A stretch of 64,000 nucleotides of DNA from Hyphomicrobiales bacterium (GCA_930633525.1 CAKNFP010000002.1:186001-250000); one strand, 5' to 3'; positions 25,879-34,826 are shown, counted from the first letter of the stretch. Notes: a model not told the origin generated them from the letters alone. Numbers and translations are program-made.

Positions 25879-25912
25879 TTAACGCTTAGACCGCTTTCCA
25901 GGGAGCCCGTCC

Positions 25913-27142
25913 ATGCCCGATACAATCATCAAGATCGATCTCAACCAGTCGGCCTATGAAAATGATAAAGTTCACAACCGTTGGCATCCTGATATTCCGA
26001 TGGTGGCGATGGTGAAGCCCGGCGATGACTTCATCGTCGAGACCTATGACTGGACGGGCGGTTTCATCAAGAACAACGACGATGCGTCCGATGTCCGTGA
26101 TATCGATCTGTCGATCGTGCACTTCCTGTCCGGGCCGATCGGTGTCGAGGGCGCAGAGCCCGGTGACCTCCTCGTCGTCGATCTCCTCGATATCGGGGCC
26201 TTGCCGGAGAGCCAGTGGGGCTTCAACGGGTTCTTCTCCAAAAAGAACGGTGGCGGCTTTCTGACCGATCACTTTCCGCAGGCGCAGAAGTCGATCTGGG
26301 ACTTCGAGGGCCTTTTCACGAAGTCCCGGCATATACCGGGCGTGCGCTACGCCGGTCTGATCCATCCGGGGCTCATCGGTTGCCTGCCCGACCCCAAGCT
26401 GCTCGCCACCTGGAACGAGCGCGAGGTCGGCTTCATCAAGACAAATCCGGAGCGCGTGCCACCTCTCGCCAATCCGCCCTTCGGGCCGACGGCCCATATG
26501 GGCCGACTGAAGGGCGAGGCGAAGGACAAGGCGGCGGCCGAGGGCGCGCGCACGGTGCCCCCGCGCGAGCACGGCGGCAATTGCGACATCAAGGATCTGT
26601 CGCGCGGCTCGAAGATCTTTTTCCCGGTCTATGTGCCGGGTGCCGGCCTTTCCATGGGCGACCTGCACTTCAGCCAGGGTGATGGCGAGATCACCTTCTG
26701 CGGCGCCATCGAGATGGCGGGTTGGGTGCATGTGAAGGTGGACCTCATCAAGGGCGGAATGGCGAAATACGGGATCAAGAACCCGATCTTCAAACCGTCT
26801 CCGATCACGCCGAACTACAATGACTACCTCATCTTCGAGGGGATCTCCGTTGATGAACAGGGTGGCCAGCACTATCTCGATGTCCATGTCGCCTATCGGC
26901 AGGCCTGTCTCAACGCCATCGAATACCTGAAGAAATTTGGATATTCCGGCGCGCAGGCCTATTCGATCCTTGGGACGGCCCCTGTCCAGGGCCACATCTC
27001 CGGCGTCGTCGATATTCCGAATGCTTGCGCAACCTTGTGGTTGCCCACGCAGATCTTCGACTTCGACATCAATCCGAGCGCATCTGGGCCGCAGAAATTC
27101 CTGGACGGCTCCATCGACATGCCGCTCGCACCGGATCTGTGA
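25913..27142 (+). CDS. fmdA: Formamidase (acetamidase/formamidase family)
   Basis: 409 residues, the length of FmdA. It hydrolyses formamide (and, less well, other short amides) to ammonia and the acid in the cytoplasm. It begins with TIIKIDLNQSAYENDKVHNR, typical of FmdA. Further motifs are VKPGDDFIVETYDWTGG, AEPGDLLVVDLLDIG, VRYAGLIHPGLIGCLP, HGGNCDIKDL (catalytic-cavity region) and DLHFSQGDGEITFCGAIEM. It lies 34 bp behind urtE, with GGGAG before the ATG, so uptake and hydrolysis of amides are co-expressed. Followed by fmdB. Confidence 0.93.
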   Translation: MPDTIIKIDLNQSAYENDKVHNRWHPDIPMVAMVKPGDDFIVETYDWTGGFIKNNDDASDVRDIDLSIVHFLSGPIGVEGAEPGDLLVVDLLDIGALPESQWGFNGFFSKKNGGGFLTDHFPQAQKSIWDFEGLFTKSRHIPGVRYAGLIHPGLIGCLPDPKLLATWNEREVGFIKTNPERVPPLANPPFGPTAHMGRLKGEAKDKAAAEGARTVPPREHGGNCDIKDLSRGSKIFFPVYVPGAGLSMGDLHFSQGDGEITFCGAIEMAGWVHVKVDLIKGGMAKYGIKNPIFKPSPITPNYNDYLIFEGISVDEQGGQHYLDVHVAYRQACLNAIEYLKKFGYSGAQAYSILGTAPVQGHISGVVDIPNACATLWLPTQIFDFDINPSASGPQKFLDGSIDMPLAPDL

Positions 27143-27149
27143 GGCGCCC

Positions 27150-27509
27150 ATGCCTGTCTATGACTATGAATGCGAGACCTGCGGACCGTTCACCGCACTG
27201 CGGCCGATGGCGGACTTCGAGGCACCTTGCGATTGTCCGGACTGCGGTGAGGACGCGCCGCGCGTCCTATTGACGGCTCCCGCCATTGGCATGGCGAACC
27301 GTTCGTCCTTCCTTGCCCATGCCACTAACGAACGCAGTGCACATGCGCCGCAGCGTTCCTCCGGACATGGCGCCGGATGCGGTTGCTGCTCCGGAAAATC
27401 GCTTGCGCTCAAGGGCCGGGGAGGAAAGGGCGGCCCCGGGGATGGTGGGAACCCGAGGCAGGCTGCCAAGTCCTTCCCCTCGGCTCGCCCGTGGATGATC
27501 AGTCACTGA
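27150..27509 (+). CDS. fmdB: FmdB-type zinc-ribbon protein
   Basis: 119 residues. The N-terminal zinc ribbon MPVYDYECETCG pairs with CDCPDCG about 20 residues on (CxxC...CxxC), the FmdB family signature. The rest is low-complexity, with a second Cys group GCGCCSG near residue 74. FmdB was named as a regulator of formamidase in a methylotroph, but its molecular role is poorly defined. The ATG at 27150 comes eight bases after the fmdA stop. Confidence 0.85.
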   Translation: MPVYDYECETCGPFTALRPMADFEAPCDCPDCGEDAPRVLLTAPAIGMANRSSFLAHATNERSAHAPQRSSGHGAGCGCCSGKSLALKGRGGKGGPGDGGNPRQAAKSFPSARPWMISH

Positions 27510-27548
27510 CTGCAATCGTCGCGCGAACCAAAGCGCCAGGATGTGGAG

Positions 27549-27577
27549 CCGCCGCGCCTGATCGGGAGCGGCGGTTT
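27549..27577 (+). terminator. Intrinsic terminator after fmdB
   Basis: CCGCCGC (27549-27555) pairs with GCGGCGG (27568-27574), a 7-bp GC stem followed by TTTCATTT. It ends the urt-fmd operon before the convergent LysR gene. Confidence 0.55.
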
Positions 27578-27602
27578 CATTTCAAGAAGGCAATGCAGCC
27601 CT

Positions 27603-28541
27603 TCATTCTCCGCGCGGAACGCGCATTCCGGTTGCGCGCATGCGGCCGATGACCTGGCGAAACCAACGGTGTGTCGGTGCATGATGCATGCGTTCATGCC
27701 AGAGCTGATAAAACTGGATCGGCGGATAAACAATTGGAGAGGGAATAAGCGCCAGCGGCAGGATGCTTGCGAAATGTTCGGCAAAATGCCGGGTCACGGT
27801 GAAAACCAGATCGGTGCCGACGAGCAGATAGGGCGCCATCGAGAAATAGGCGCTGACGACCCGTCGCTCGCGGACCGCTCGTATCGCGCTGAGATGCGTT
27901 TCGACCACGCCGCGGTGGGCAATGGCATAGTCGGTCGGAACGACATGATCGGCCGCGAGATAGGCATCGGCCGAAGGTGGCTCCCGTGTGAAGGGATGAT
28001 TGCGATCGACGAGGCAGACAAACTCGTCCTCGAACAGAATGGAACGGCGCAAGGAAGGCGGCGGCGATGGCCAGTTGCTGATGACAAGATCGACGGTGCC
28101 GTTGGCGAGCGCTCCCTCGAAGTCGAAATCCGGCCCCAGGGCGCGCATGGTGAGGCGTGCCAGGGGCGCGCGGCGTCGAAATTCCTGCATCACGCTGCTC
28201 AGGGTGAGCGGTAGAATCTGATCGGGCAGGGCGATCGTGAAGGTCTGTTGTGTCGAGGAGGGGTCGAAATCCTCGGGGTCGACGAGCAGACCGTCCAGTT
28301 CCTCGAGAACCTTCGCCGCCATGCCCTGCAGGACGCGCGCCCGTTCCGTGAGAACCATGCCGCCCTGGCCGCGCACGAGCAACGGATCGCCGAACATCTC
28401 CCGGAGCTGCTTCAATATGAGACTGGCCGCCGGCTGCGACAGGCCGAGCCGCCGCGCTGCCCGTGTGACGTTCCTTTCCTCGAACAACACTTTGAGCACA
28501 CGCAGATGAAAAGCGCTGAGTGGATTGTGCGGGCTGCGCAT
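27603..28541 (-). CDS. LysR family transcriptional regulator
   Basis: 312 residues. N-terminal HTH (6-65): FHLRVLKVLFEERNVTRAAR, LGLSQPAASLILKQLREMFG, DPLLVRGQGGMVLTERA. The C-terminal ligand-binding domain runs from about 90 (FTIALPDQILPLTLSSVMQEF). It is divergent from the TRAP transporter operon across a 478-bp region that contains two near-identical 17-bp sequences. It probably controls that operon in response to the transported acid. Confidence 0.9.
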   Translation of the reverse strand: MRSPHNPLSAFHLRVLKVLFEERNVTRAARRLGLSQPAASLILKQLREMFGDPLLVRGQGGMVLTERARVLQGMAAKVLEELDGLLVDPEDFDPSSTQQTFTIALPDQILPLTLSSVMQEFRRRAPLARLTMRALGPDFDFEGALANGTVDLVISNWPSPPPSLRRSILFEDEFVCLVDRNHPFTREPPSADAYLAADHVVPTDYAIAHRGVVETHLSAIRAVRERRVVSAYFSMAPYLLVGTDLVFTVTRHFAEHFASILPLALIPSPIVYPPIQFYQLWHERMHHAPTHRWFRQVIGRMRATGMRVPRGE

Positions 28542-28591
28542 CGGCCTCCTCCGGCGGGATGGTCAGCCTGAAGTGTGGCAACTGCGGGCTC

Positions 28592-28608
28592 ATTCGACAA
28601 TCCATATG
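28592..28608 (+). promoter_or_regulatory. 17-bp direct repeat, copy 1, near the LysR start
   Basis: ATTCGACAATCCATATG, overlapping the perfect palindrome TCCATATGGA (28601-28610). It differs from copy 2 at one base. It lies 51 bp upstream of the LysR gene, where an autoregulatory site is expected. Confidence 0.5.
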
Positions 28609-28919
28609 GACGCCTCATATGCGTTGTCGCCGTCACCCGGCTTGAAGGCATTCGGCGTTGGACCGGTTGCCGATATGCCGACCGGGTTCATTGAGCGATT
28701 TTGCCCAATCGGTCAGCATGCGGCTGCGAATTGATCAATCGGCGCATGCAACGGCGCAAGTCCGTATTGTGACTGAGAACGAGCGCAACGTCAGGTGTGG
28801 CTGAGCCCTCGACCGTTCCCGCCGCGAAGTGATCGCCGGCGACGCCGGACATCGCGCGAAGCGCCGCTTTCGGGATCATCCATCGGTTTGAAAACGCCGC
28901 CGTGATCGTTTTTTCGTTT

Positions 28920-28936
28920 ATTCGAAAATCCATATG
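28920..28936 (+). promoter_or_regulatory. 17-bp direct repeat, copy 2, near the TRAP operon
   Basis: ATTCGAAAATCCATATG, 16 of 17 bases as in copy 1, 84 bp upstream of dctP. It is a candidate activator site for the LysR protein. Confidence 0.5.
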
Positions 28937-29019
28937 CCAGGTATTCGCATTTCGCGATGAGACGAGGTCTCACCCTTGCATGGCTCGTTCCGTGACCTGT
29001 CGCCACGTAGGAGCTCATC

Positions 29020-30072
29020 ATGCATCGCTTCTTTCGTCCGTTCGCTGTTCTCGCGCTCATGGCATCGACTCCGTTGGCCTTCGCCGAGGCAGCCAACGCC
29101 GAGACCATCCGCTGGCTCACACAGACCCAACAGCAGAATGCCCAGTATCCGGTGGAGATCGGCGTCATCAACACGCTGGGCGCGAAAGGCTTCACGATCC
29201 AGCGCAACGAGTTCCAGGTGCTCGGGCTTAATCTCGCGGATGCCTTGCGCACGGCGAGTTCCGGTGCCTTCCAGGTGGTGACGACCCAGATCGGAAGCGT
29301 GGCCAAGGATGACCCCTTCCTGGAGGGCGTCGACCTGATCGGCGTCGCCACCGACATGGGCGAATTGCGCAAGGCTGTCGATGCCTATCGCGAACCGTTC
29401 AACGCCCGCCTCGGGGAGCGTTTCGGCGTGAAGGCGGTGGCGATTTGGCCATTCGGCCCGCAAGTCTTCTTCTGCAGCCAGCCCATCAAAAGCCTTGCGG
29501 ATCTCAAGGGGCAGAAGGTGCGATCGTTCACTGCCTCGATGTCAACTCTGCTGACCGAACTGGGTGCGACCCCGGTCACGCTGAGCTTCCCGGAGGTCTA
29601 TCCGGCGCTCGAGCGCGGTGTCGCGTCCTGCGGTGTCACCTCGCCGACCTCGGCCAATACGGGCAAATGGCCGGAGGTGACCAATCATCTGTTGCCGCTT
29701 TCGGTATCAGGCTCCGTACAGGCCCATATCGTGAACCTCGACTGGTGGAACAAGCTTCCAGCCGATCGTCGCGCGGAACTCGAAACCCAGTTCAAGGCGC
29801 TTGAACAGGGCCTCTGGGATCTGGCTGTCACCACGAACGACAAGGCGCTGGTTTGCAGCACGGGCGGCGAATGCGCGGCGGGGCTCTACACGCCTTACAA
29901 GATGACCCTTGTCACAGTGACCGAGGCGGACAAGGGGGCAGTCAAGCAGATCGCCGCGAACAAGATTCTCGGCGAGTGGGCGAGCCGATGCGCGTCTACG
30001 TTCCCCGATTGCGCCAAGGTGTGGAACGGCTCGATCGGCGCGGCCCTCGGCCTGAAAATCGCAGGCAAGTGA
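29020..30072 (+). CDS. dctP: TRAP transporter solute-binding protein
   Basis: 350 residues. The signal peptide (FFRPFAVLALMASTPLAFA) directs it to the periplasm. DctP-family features include KSLADLKGQKVRSFTASMS (the conserved helix with the substrate-anchoring Arg, RSFT), PVTLSFPEVYPALERGVASC and NLDWWNKLPADRRAELETQF. It delivers an organic acid to DctQM using a sodium gradient. The ribosome-binding site AGGAG sits six bases before ATG 29020. The uraD gene at the end of this cluster hints at a purine-derived acid or ureide, but substrate cannot be read from sequence. Confidence 0.9.
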   Translation: MHRFFRPFAVLALMASTPLAFAEAANAETIRWLTQTQQQNAQYPVEIGVINTLGAKGFTIQRNEFQVLGLNLADALRTASSGAFQVVTTQIGSVAKDDPFLEGVDLIGVATDMGELRKAVDAYREPFNARLGERFGVKAVAIWPFGPQVFFCSQPIKSLADLKGQKVRSFTASMSTLLTELGATPVTLSFPEVYPALERGVASCGVTSPTSANTGKWPEVTNHLLPLSVSGSVQAHIVNLDWWNKLPADRRAELETQFKALEQGLWDLAVTTNDKALVCSTGGECAAGLYTPYKMTLVTVTEADKGAVKQIAANKILGEWASRCASTFPDCAKVWNGSIGAALGLKIAGK

Positions 30073-30121
30073 TCGGTCCGGCGCCCGAAGCGCCCCTAGC
30101 CCTCCCACGATCGGTTGGATC

Positions 30122-30757
30122 ATGACACGTTCTGATGATGGTACCCGGGCTGAGGTTCCACCGGAGCACAATCCCCTGGCCCTGTATTGTGAGCGTCCTG
30201 TGCGGTGGATGCAGATCGCGATAGGATGGTGCCTGGTCGCCCTCTGTCTCGCGACAACCTATGAGATTATCGGGCGGCGCCTGTTCGGTTCCTCGATTCA
30301 AGGGGTCAACGAGGTCGGCGCTTATCTGCTCGCGATTGCCAGCACATGGGGCTTCTCGGCGGCGCTCCTGCAGAGAGCCCACTCGCGGGTGGATTTTCTG
30401 TTCCAGTACTTTGCCGGGCCCGTGCAGACGCTGCTCAATCTCATCGCAGCAATCTCACTCTCGGCCCTGGCCATCTTCTCGGCCTGGCAGGGATGGGGCG
30501 TGCTTTCGGACACACTGCGGTGGCAGGCGCATGCCTCCACGCCATTGCAGACGCCTCTGTGGATTCCCCAGTCTCTGTGGCTGGCGGGCCTTGTCGTGTT
30601 CGCCGGGCTGGCGACAGCCTGCGCGGTGCACGCAGCCATTCTGCTCTTCAAGGATCCAGCGAGGCTCGATCTCTACTACGGACCGCCATCGCTGAAGGAG
30701 CAGATCGAGATCGAGACCCAGGGCACACTGCCGGCGGAAGAGGCGAGGGCCTTCTGA
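30122..30757 (+). CDS. dctQ: TRAP transporter small permease DctQ
   Basis: 211 residues with four helices, the DctQ pattern. The second helix region carries NEVGAYLLAIASTWGFSAAL, then RAHSRVDFLFQYF, the conserved R-x-x-V-D motif. It is longer at the C-terminus than usual (a charged tail KEQIEIETQGTLPAEEARAF). Its TGA overlaps the dctM start (TGATG). Confidence 0.88.
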   Translation: MTRSDDGTRAEVPPEHNPLALYCERPVRWMQIAIGWCLVALCLATTYEIIGRRLFGSSIQGVNEVGAYLLAIASTWGFSAALLQRAHSRVDFLFQYFAGPVQTLLNLIAAISLSALAIFSAWQGWGVLSDTLRWQAHASTPLQTPLWIPQSLWLAGLVVFAGLATACAVHAAILLFKDPARLDLYYGPPSLKEQIEIETQGTLPAEEARAF

Positions 30758-32061
30758 TGATCTCCATCTCCGTTGTCGTCGCCGGCTTCATCGTCATGGT
30801 CGCCCTGTTGTTTCTGGGCCTCCATGTGGCCACCGCACTCTTCCTCACCGCGGTGACCGCTATCGTTGCCTATTTCGACGGCGTCCACCTGAGAATGTAT
30901 GGCAGCCAGCTTTGGAGCTCGATGGAGGACTACATTCTGCTGTCGATACCGCTCTACATCCTTCTGGGCGAAATCCTGGTGCGCAGCGGCATGACCGACA
31001 AGATGTATGGCGCGCTGGCGCCCTGGCTCAATCGCCTGCCGGGTAGCCTGCTGCATACGAATATCGGGGCCTCGGCCATCTTCTCGGCAGTGTCGGGCTC
31101 GTCTGTATCCACTGCGGCCACGATCACCACAGTCGCTCTGCCTTCGTTCAAGAAGCGCAGCTATGACGAGCGACTGGTGCTGGGGTCGATCGCCGCCGGT
31201 GCTTCGCTCGGCAATCTTATTCCTCCAGGCATCGCGTTCATCATCTATGCATCGCTGACCAACACCTCGGTGGGGCAGCTCTATGCCGCGGCGATGCTGC
31301 CCAGCCTCATCTTGACGCTGCTGTTCATGGCTGTGATCGCCGCGATCTGCCTGGCGAGGCCCGAACTCGCCGGGGCGAAGGAGCCGTACGTGCCTTTGGG
31401 GGAACGCCTGAGACGCCTCGTCGATCTCGCCGGGCCATTTGTCGTCTTTGCGATCATCATGGGCTCGGTCTACACCGGATGGGCGACAGTGACGGAGTCG
31501 GCGGCTTTGGCGGTGGTCTCAACCATGCTCATGGCGGCGCTCCAGAGGCGGCTCACCATTCGCATGCTGCATGAGTCCTTCGTCGCGACCGCGAGCCTGA
31601 CGGCGATCACCATGCTGATCCTGGCGGTGGCGTTCTATCTCAATTATGCGCTCGGGCTCTTGGGGATCACGCAGACCCTCAGCAGCTGGGTCGGGAGCCT
31701 GAATGCCGACCCGCTGATGCTCAAGTGGATCCTTGCCATCTTCTATCTCCTGCTTGGCGTATTCTTCGAGACACTCCCGATGATGGTGGGGACGGTGCCG
31801 GTGTTGTTTCCCATCGTGATTGCCGCTGGGATCGATCCGGTCTGGTTCGGTGTCTTTATCGTGTTGATGTGCGAAATGTCCCTGCTGAGCCCGCCGGTCG
31901 GGATGACCCTGTATGTCATTCAGACCGTGCGGCGAGAAGGCAATATCGGGACCGTGTTCGCGGGCACGATTCCGTTCGTCGGCGCAATGATGGTGATGAC
32001 GGCGCTGCTCATTCATTTTCCGCAGATGGCGAACTGGGCCATCGCCGCCCTGCCGCGCTAG
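30757..32061 (+). CDS. dctM: TRAP transporter large permease DctM
   Basis: 434 residues, the usual DctM length, about twelve helices. Motifs: LLSIPLYILLGEILVRSGMT, SAIFSAVSGSSVSTAATITT, LGSIAAGASLGNLIPPGIAF, GWATVTESAALAVV and MSLLSPPVGMTLYVIQ. It is the ion-coupled transport subunit. The ATG at 30757 overlaps the dctQ stop. The frame stays open far upstream, but this start fits the family and the coupling. Confidence 0.93.
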   Translation: MISISVVVAGFIVMVALLFLGLHVATALFLTAVTAIVAYFDGVHLRMYGSQLWSSMEDYILLSIPLYILLGEILVRSGMTDKMYGALAPWLNRLPGSLLHTNIGASAIFSAVSGSSVSTAATITTVALPSFKKRSYDERLVLGSIAAGASLGNLIPPGIAFIIYASLTNTSVGQLYAAAMLPSLILTLLFMAVIAAICLARPELAGAKEPYVPLGERLRRLVDLAGPFVVFAIIMGSVYTGWATVTESAALAVVSTMLMAALQRRLTIRMLHESFVATASLTAITMLILAVAFYLNYALGLLGITQTLSSWVGSLNADPLMLKWILAIFYLLLGVFFETLPMMVGTVPVLFPIVIAAGIDPVWFGVFIVLMCEMSLLSPPVGMTLYVIQTVRREGNIGTVFAGTIPFVGAMMVMTALLIHFPQMANWAIAALPR

Positions 32062-32233
32062 GCATTTCCGGCGAGCGGAAGAAGAGCCGCTGACTTGGAA
32101 AGCATTCTGTCGCCGGCCCTGGCGCGTGCCATGGCAACCCTTTCCATGCACTCTCATCTTCGGACGATGCAGCTCAATCGGTAGCGAAGGCTCTCCTGCG
32201 CCACTTGCACAACACTCCTTGGAAAGATCTGAA

Positions 32234-32764
32234 ATGCGACCACCCTCCGTAGCGATCGCCGCGCCCGATGCGCAAGCTTTCGTGTCCATGTTTGGCGACC
32301 TCTTCGAGCACTCACCTTGGGTAGCGGCGCGCGCTTGGCGGCCGGAAGGCTTCCCCGACGCGGTCAGCATGATCGAAGCGATGATGGGTGTGGTGGAGGC
32401 CGCGCCGGCAGAGGAGCAGCTACGTCTGCTGCGTGCTCATCCCGAACTCGCCGGCCAGGAGGCGTTGGTTGGCGCCTTAACGCCTGAATCCGAGCGCGAA
32501 CAGGCAAGCGCCGGGCTGGATCGGCTCGAGCCTCGGGAGACTGAGGCAGTCCGCCGGCTAAACGCCGCCTATCGGGACCGACACGGATTTCCGTTCATCC
32601 TTTGCGTACGGCATTATACCAAACGGGGCGTGCTGGCCGAACTCGAGCGGCGCACACGACGCAGCACAGAATGCGAGCGAGAGGAGGCCCTTGCTCAGAT
32701 CGCGTTCATAGCTGTCGAGCGCCTGGAAAAAAGGCTTGGCCAAATGAAGAAGCACGCACGTTGA
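32234..32764 (+). CDS. uraD: 2-oxo-4-hydroxy-4-carboxy-5-ureidoimidazoline (OHCU) decarboxylase
   Basis: 176 residues, the size of UraD. It decarboxylates OHCU to S-allantoin, the last step of urate oxidation. Signature residues are seen: the FEHSPWVAARAW helix, LLRAHPELAG with catalytic His69, the SEREQASAGLDRL segment, HGFPFILCVRHYTK (strongly conserved FPF-x-x-x-VR), and AFIAVERLEKRL at the end. ATG 32234 has GGAAAG upstream; an open frame continues further 5' without family similarity. It lies 172 bp after dctM on the same strand. No uricase or HIU hydrolase is in the window, so the pathway is incomplete here. Confidence 0.88.
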   Translation: MRPPSVAIAAPDAQAFVSMFGDLFEHSPWVAARAWRPEGFPDAVSMIEAMMGVVEAAPAEEQLRLLRAHPELAGQEALVGALTPESEREQASAGLDRLEPRETEAVRRLNAAYRDRHGFPFILCVRHYTKRGVLAELERRTRRSTECEREEALAQIAFIAVERLEKRLGQMKKHAR

Positions 32765-32841
32765 GATTCAAGTCATGCCGAATGCTTTGATGCATTGGGG
32801 AGGGGTTGCGGCACGCTGGTCAAAGGGAACTGGGCAGCAGC

Positions 32842-34239
32842 CTAGACGGGTTCTTCACCGCTCTTCGTGGGTGGAGCCATTTCGGTGCGATTTCGACCCA
32901 GTTCTTTTGCGCGATAGAGCGCTCGGTCCGCCGCTCGGACGACAAATTCGAAGTCGGGATGCCCTTCGAAAGCAGCGACGCCGATTGACGTGGTCGCGGC
33001 CACTGTGGCTCCATCCGGCAGCTGAAGCGGCTGTTGCATAATGGCTTCTCGAATACGTTCAGCGACCTGGTAGGCAGTTGCGCGATCCGTTTCGACGAGC
33101 GCAACGAGAAATTCCTCGCCGCCGAACCGAAAGACAAAATCGCTGAGACGGACGGCATCCAGGACGATCTCTGCGATCTGACGCAGAACGAGATCGCCGG
33201 CGCCATGCCCCCAACCATCATTGATCCGTTTGAAGTGATCGAGATCGATCATCAGAACAGTGAATGGGAGGTTGTTGGTCCTGGCCATCGCGATCTCTCG
33301 ACCCAGGATTGAGGGTAGGAAGCGCCGGCTCAGGGTGCGCGTCAATGGATCGCGCCCATTTTCAAGACCCGCGACGCTCTGGAAAAGATCTGACAGGAGA
33401 AGCTTGATCGTCTCGATGCGCGATTTGAGTTCTTCGATGATCCGCGCTGTCGTTTCAGTGGTCTGGCCGCCAACTAACTGCGGAAGAAGAATGCTGTCGA
33501 TGTGGACCATCGCCCGATTGATTTCGTCGATGGCGGGGGTGCCCTGGAACATCACGCTGGCGCGATGGCGAAGCCACAAGCCGAAGGATGAATCGGCGAT
33601 CGGCACCTGTCGGTCGGACCTTCCCAGGCTGAAGAGACCGAAAAGGACCGATTGGCTCCATTCCATCAAGGCCGCACGTTGGCTTTCCCGTTCGAGGCCG
33701 ATGTCTTGGCCGAGTGCGAACAGCCGAAAGGCTTCGTCCGCCTCCGCCCCTTGGGTTGCCCGCGTCACGTAAGCACGGCTCATGAGTCCCATTGCGCGAT
33801 CGATGCGCTGGCTGAGGAGCAAGATCACACTGGCAAATCCCTGCCGATCGAGATCCGTCCTCTCATTCAGAAGGACGATCAGTCGCTGTTTGACGAGGCT
33901 CGCTCCTTCGAAGACAAGATGGATCGGTATCCTTATGCGGGCATGCACTTCGCCGATTTTTTTCTGCCGTTGTTCAAAGTCACGCGAGTCGCCCGCAGTC
34001 GCGAGTTCGATCAACCAGGACCGCAAGGACTGGCTCAGGCGTTCCTGAACAAGGGTATGGCTAAGGAACATTGCCGCTTCGGGATGCTTCAAAAACGTAT
34101 CATAAAAAAGACCCACAAGTTCGTCTGCTGACTGAGAAACAACCGTGACGAAGATTTGATGAGGGGTCGTGGTCAGATGCTGCGTGAGATCTCCGCCTTG
34201 TGCATCCCGTCCGGCACCATCATCGTTACGCGTCAGCAT
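32842..34239 (-). CDS. Globin-coupled diguanylate cyclase (DosC/YddV-like)
   Basis: 465 residues, close to DosC (about 460). The N-terminal globin-coupled sensor (about 20-165) has KKIGEVHARIRIPIHLVFEG with proximal haem ligand His99. A helical middle domain (170-290) follows. The C-terminal GGDEF domain starts at DPLTRTLSRRFL (297), has IDLDHFKRINDGWGHGAGD, active site GGEEF (373-377) and an inhibitory RxxD site (Arg364-Asp367) five residues before it. It makes c-di-GMP in response to haem-bound oxygen or another gas. It is convergent with uraD and has no partner phosphodiesterase adjacent. The AT-rich region upstream may hold its promoter. Confidence 0.9.
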   Translation of the reverse strand: MLTRNDDGAGRDAQGGDLTQHLTTTPHQIFVTVVSQSADELVGLFYDTFLKHPEAAMFLSHTLVQERLSQSLRSWLIELATAGDSRDFEQRQKKIGEVHARIRIPIHLVFEGASLVKQRLIVLLNERTDLDRQGFASVILLLSQRIDRAMGLMSRAYVTRATQGAEADEAFRLFALGQDIGLERESQRAALMEWSQSVLFGLFSLGRSDRQVPIADSSFGLWLRHRASVMFQGTPAIDEINRAMVHIDSILLPQLVGGQTTETTARIIEELKSRIETIKLLLSDLFQSVAGLENGRDPLTRTLSRRFLPSILGREIAMARTNNLPFTVLMIDLDHFKRINDGWGHGAGDLVLRQIAEIVLDAVRLSDFVFRFGGEEFLVALVETDRATAYQVAERIREAIMQQPLQLPDGATVAATTSIGVAAFEGHPDFEFVVRAADRALYRAKELGRNRTEMAPPTKSGEEPV

Positions 34240-34826
34240 GTCTCGTCACCGCACAGCAGCTGGGTCGTGATTGAGCTTGGCAGTACGACTTCTGCGACAT
34301 TTGTCAATGATGGTTCCGGCGATGGCACGTGTGCCTTGCGAAGAAGTCGCAGTTCCCGATCGCCCTCTCGGGCGCCGAAATCAACCATATAGTTATAGGC
34401 TTGTCGATACGCTCCGCTGGTATGCCTCAGGTGGGCGTTCTAGTCTGAAACAATGATACCCTATATTCCGAAATATATATGTATATATCAATTCATGTAC
34501 GAAATATCGATGTATTATAGAAGTTGTAGTATATATACTGATTATTCTTGATTGCTGTTCGCTCCGGATGTCCGGAGCGAGTTCGTTTGTAGGCCAAGCG
34601 CTCCAGGGCGACTGGGTATCTCACGAGCCCGATCGCGGGCCGCTGGGATCCCCAACTCGATCGAACGGGTGCGCTCTTAAAGCTCGTGTCGGACGCGGGC
34701 GCCTCCGTAGGGATCACGCTACGATCGCGCCATCATACCGCTTCGTTGTCGGGCGCATGGCCTCTCCCGATGGCCGTGGCTCGCTTCTAGTGAAAAATGG
34801 CAGGACACCTGCCTTCTTCGGCGGGA
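34240..34826. other. Intergenic, 587 bp, with AT-rich island
   Basis: No gene recognised. Bases 34441-34560 are about 27% G+C by count, in strong contrast to the surrounding DNA, and hold alternating A/T runs (AAATATATATGTATATAT). A hairpin follows at 34560-34579. Confidence 0.6.
34560..34579. other. Perfect hairpin at the edge of the AT-rich island
   Basis: CGCTCCGG-ATGT-CCGGAGCG: 8-bp stem, 4-nt loop. TTCGTTTG follows on the plus strand, which is too weak a T-run for a confident terminator. No gene ends nearby on either strand. Confidence 0.45.

Larger units (their letters stand above)
28542..29019. other. Intergenic control region, 478 bp, LysR/TRAP divergent
   Basis: Contains two copies of a 17-bp sequence (see 28592-28608 and 28920-28936), one near each divergent gene. 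No gene recognised. GTAGGAGCTCATC just before 29020 is the dctP ribosome-binding site. Confidence 0.5.

Noticed and set aside
34560..34579. Hairpin as an intrinsic terminator
   Set aside because: No gene ends nearby on either strand and no real T-run follows; kept only as an unexplained structure.
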